DNA of 5,406 nt from Anaerolineae bacterium (lineage in GTDB: Bacteria > Chloroflexota > Anaerolineae > Promineifilales > Promineifilaceae). The stretch is from the NCBI GenBank assembly GCA_014879345.1, contig JACSSI010000391.1, forward strand, positions 1-5,406, given 5' to 3'. How positions within the stretch are numbered: the first letter of the stretch is position 1; each line of letters begins with the position of its first letter. Of this stretch, positions 5,328 to 5,406 are shown piece after piece. The position numbers were made by a program, and so were the translations under genes. The notes below the pieces were generated by a model. The model searched no databases. It was not told the origin of the DNA and saw only the letters and a list, made by a program, of their open reading frames with translations.

Positions 5328-5406
5328 CGCTTCCTCCGCTATAGCCAATAAGTTTGAGAACGGCCGTTATATTCATCATCGTCTTGGGCACCAGCGTATC
5401 CGGCAG
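5311..5406 (-). CDS. C-terminal end of an unidentified gene (rest outside window)
   Basis: The minus strand is open from the window edge for 31 codons to TAA (5313-5311), reading LPDTLVPKTMMNITAVLK and ending in GYSGGSEVILT. The composition is protein-like, and codons 14-16 (T-A-V) come from an exact AACGGCCGTT, which elsewhere in the window occurs only inside genes. It points the same way as the acetyltransferase gene with a 49-bp gap. Too little is visible to name a family. Confidence 0.5.
   Translation of the reverse strand: MPDTLVPKTMMNITAVLKLIGYSGGSEVILT
5359..5368. repeat. AACGGCCGTT palindrome, exact copy 7
   Basis: It lies in the partial gene at the right edge and encodes Thr-Ala-Val at its visible codons 14-16. 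It supports reading that stretch as coding. Confidence 0.8.

Overview
The window looks like chromosomal DNA of a bacterium of the phylum Chloroflexota, most likely an Anaerolineae-type lineage. Three things suggest this, and all are inference without a database search: the FeoB variant, a secreted repeat protein whose C-terminus reads VYLPFITK (an ending I associate with Chloroflexota surface proteins), and many copies of the palindrome AACGGCCGTT. No mobile element, CRISPR array, rRNA or tRNA was seen.

Layout. Positions 1-1305 (+) hold the C-terminal membrane part of the ferrous iron transporter FeoB; its GTPase domain lies upstream of the window. A candidate promoter over the feoB 3' end leads to 1411-2646 (+), an A+T-rich gene for an exported protein of seven repeats of about 48 residues, probably a seven-bladed beta-propeller. 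Next is a 67-residue orphan protein (2787-2990, +) behind a consensus -35 box. It converges on an M20-family metallohydrolase (3063-4214, -). The 72 bp between the two stop codons are almost filled by an inverted array of 8-bp units. Upstream of the hydrolase, an intergenic stretch carries degenerate repeats and a clear intrinsic terminator (4422-4460, -) for a GNAT acetyltransferase gene (4491-5261, -). At the right edge is the last part of another minus-strand gene (5311-5406), 49 bp upstream of the acetyltransferase and possibly co-transcribed with it. A 20-bp near-palindrome covers that gene's stop codon.

How the genes relate. Their functions (iron uptake, a surface propeller, a small unknown protein, amide hydrolysis, acyl transfer) do not form one pathway, and most have their own signals. 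I see no defence, secretion or biosynthetic system. The strongest unusual signal is at the DNA level. AACGGCCGTT occurs seven times exactly, and its 8-bp core ACGGCCGT nine times, in 5.4 kb. All copies are inside coding regions and they are read in all three codon phases, so protein sequence cannot explain them.
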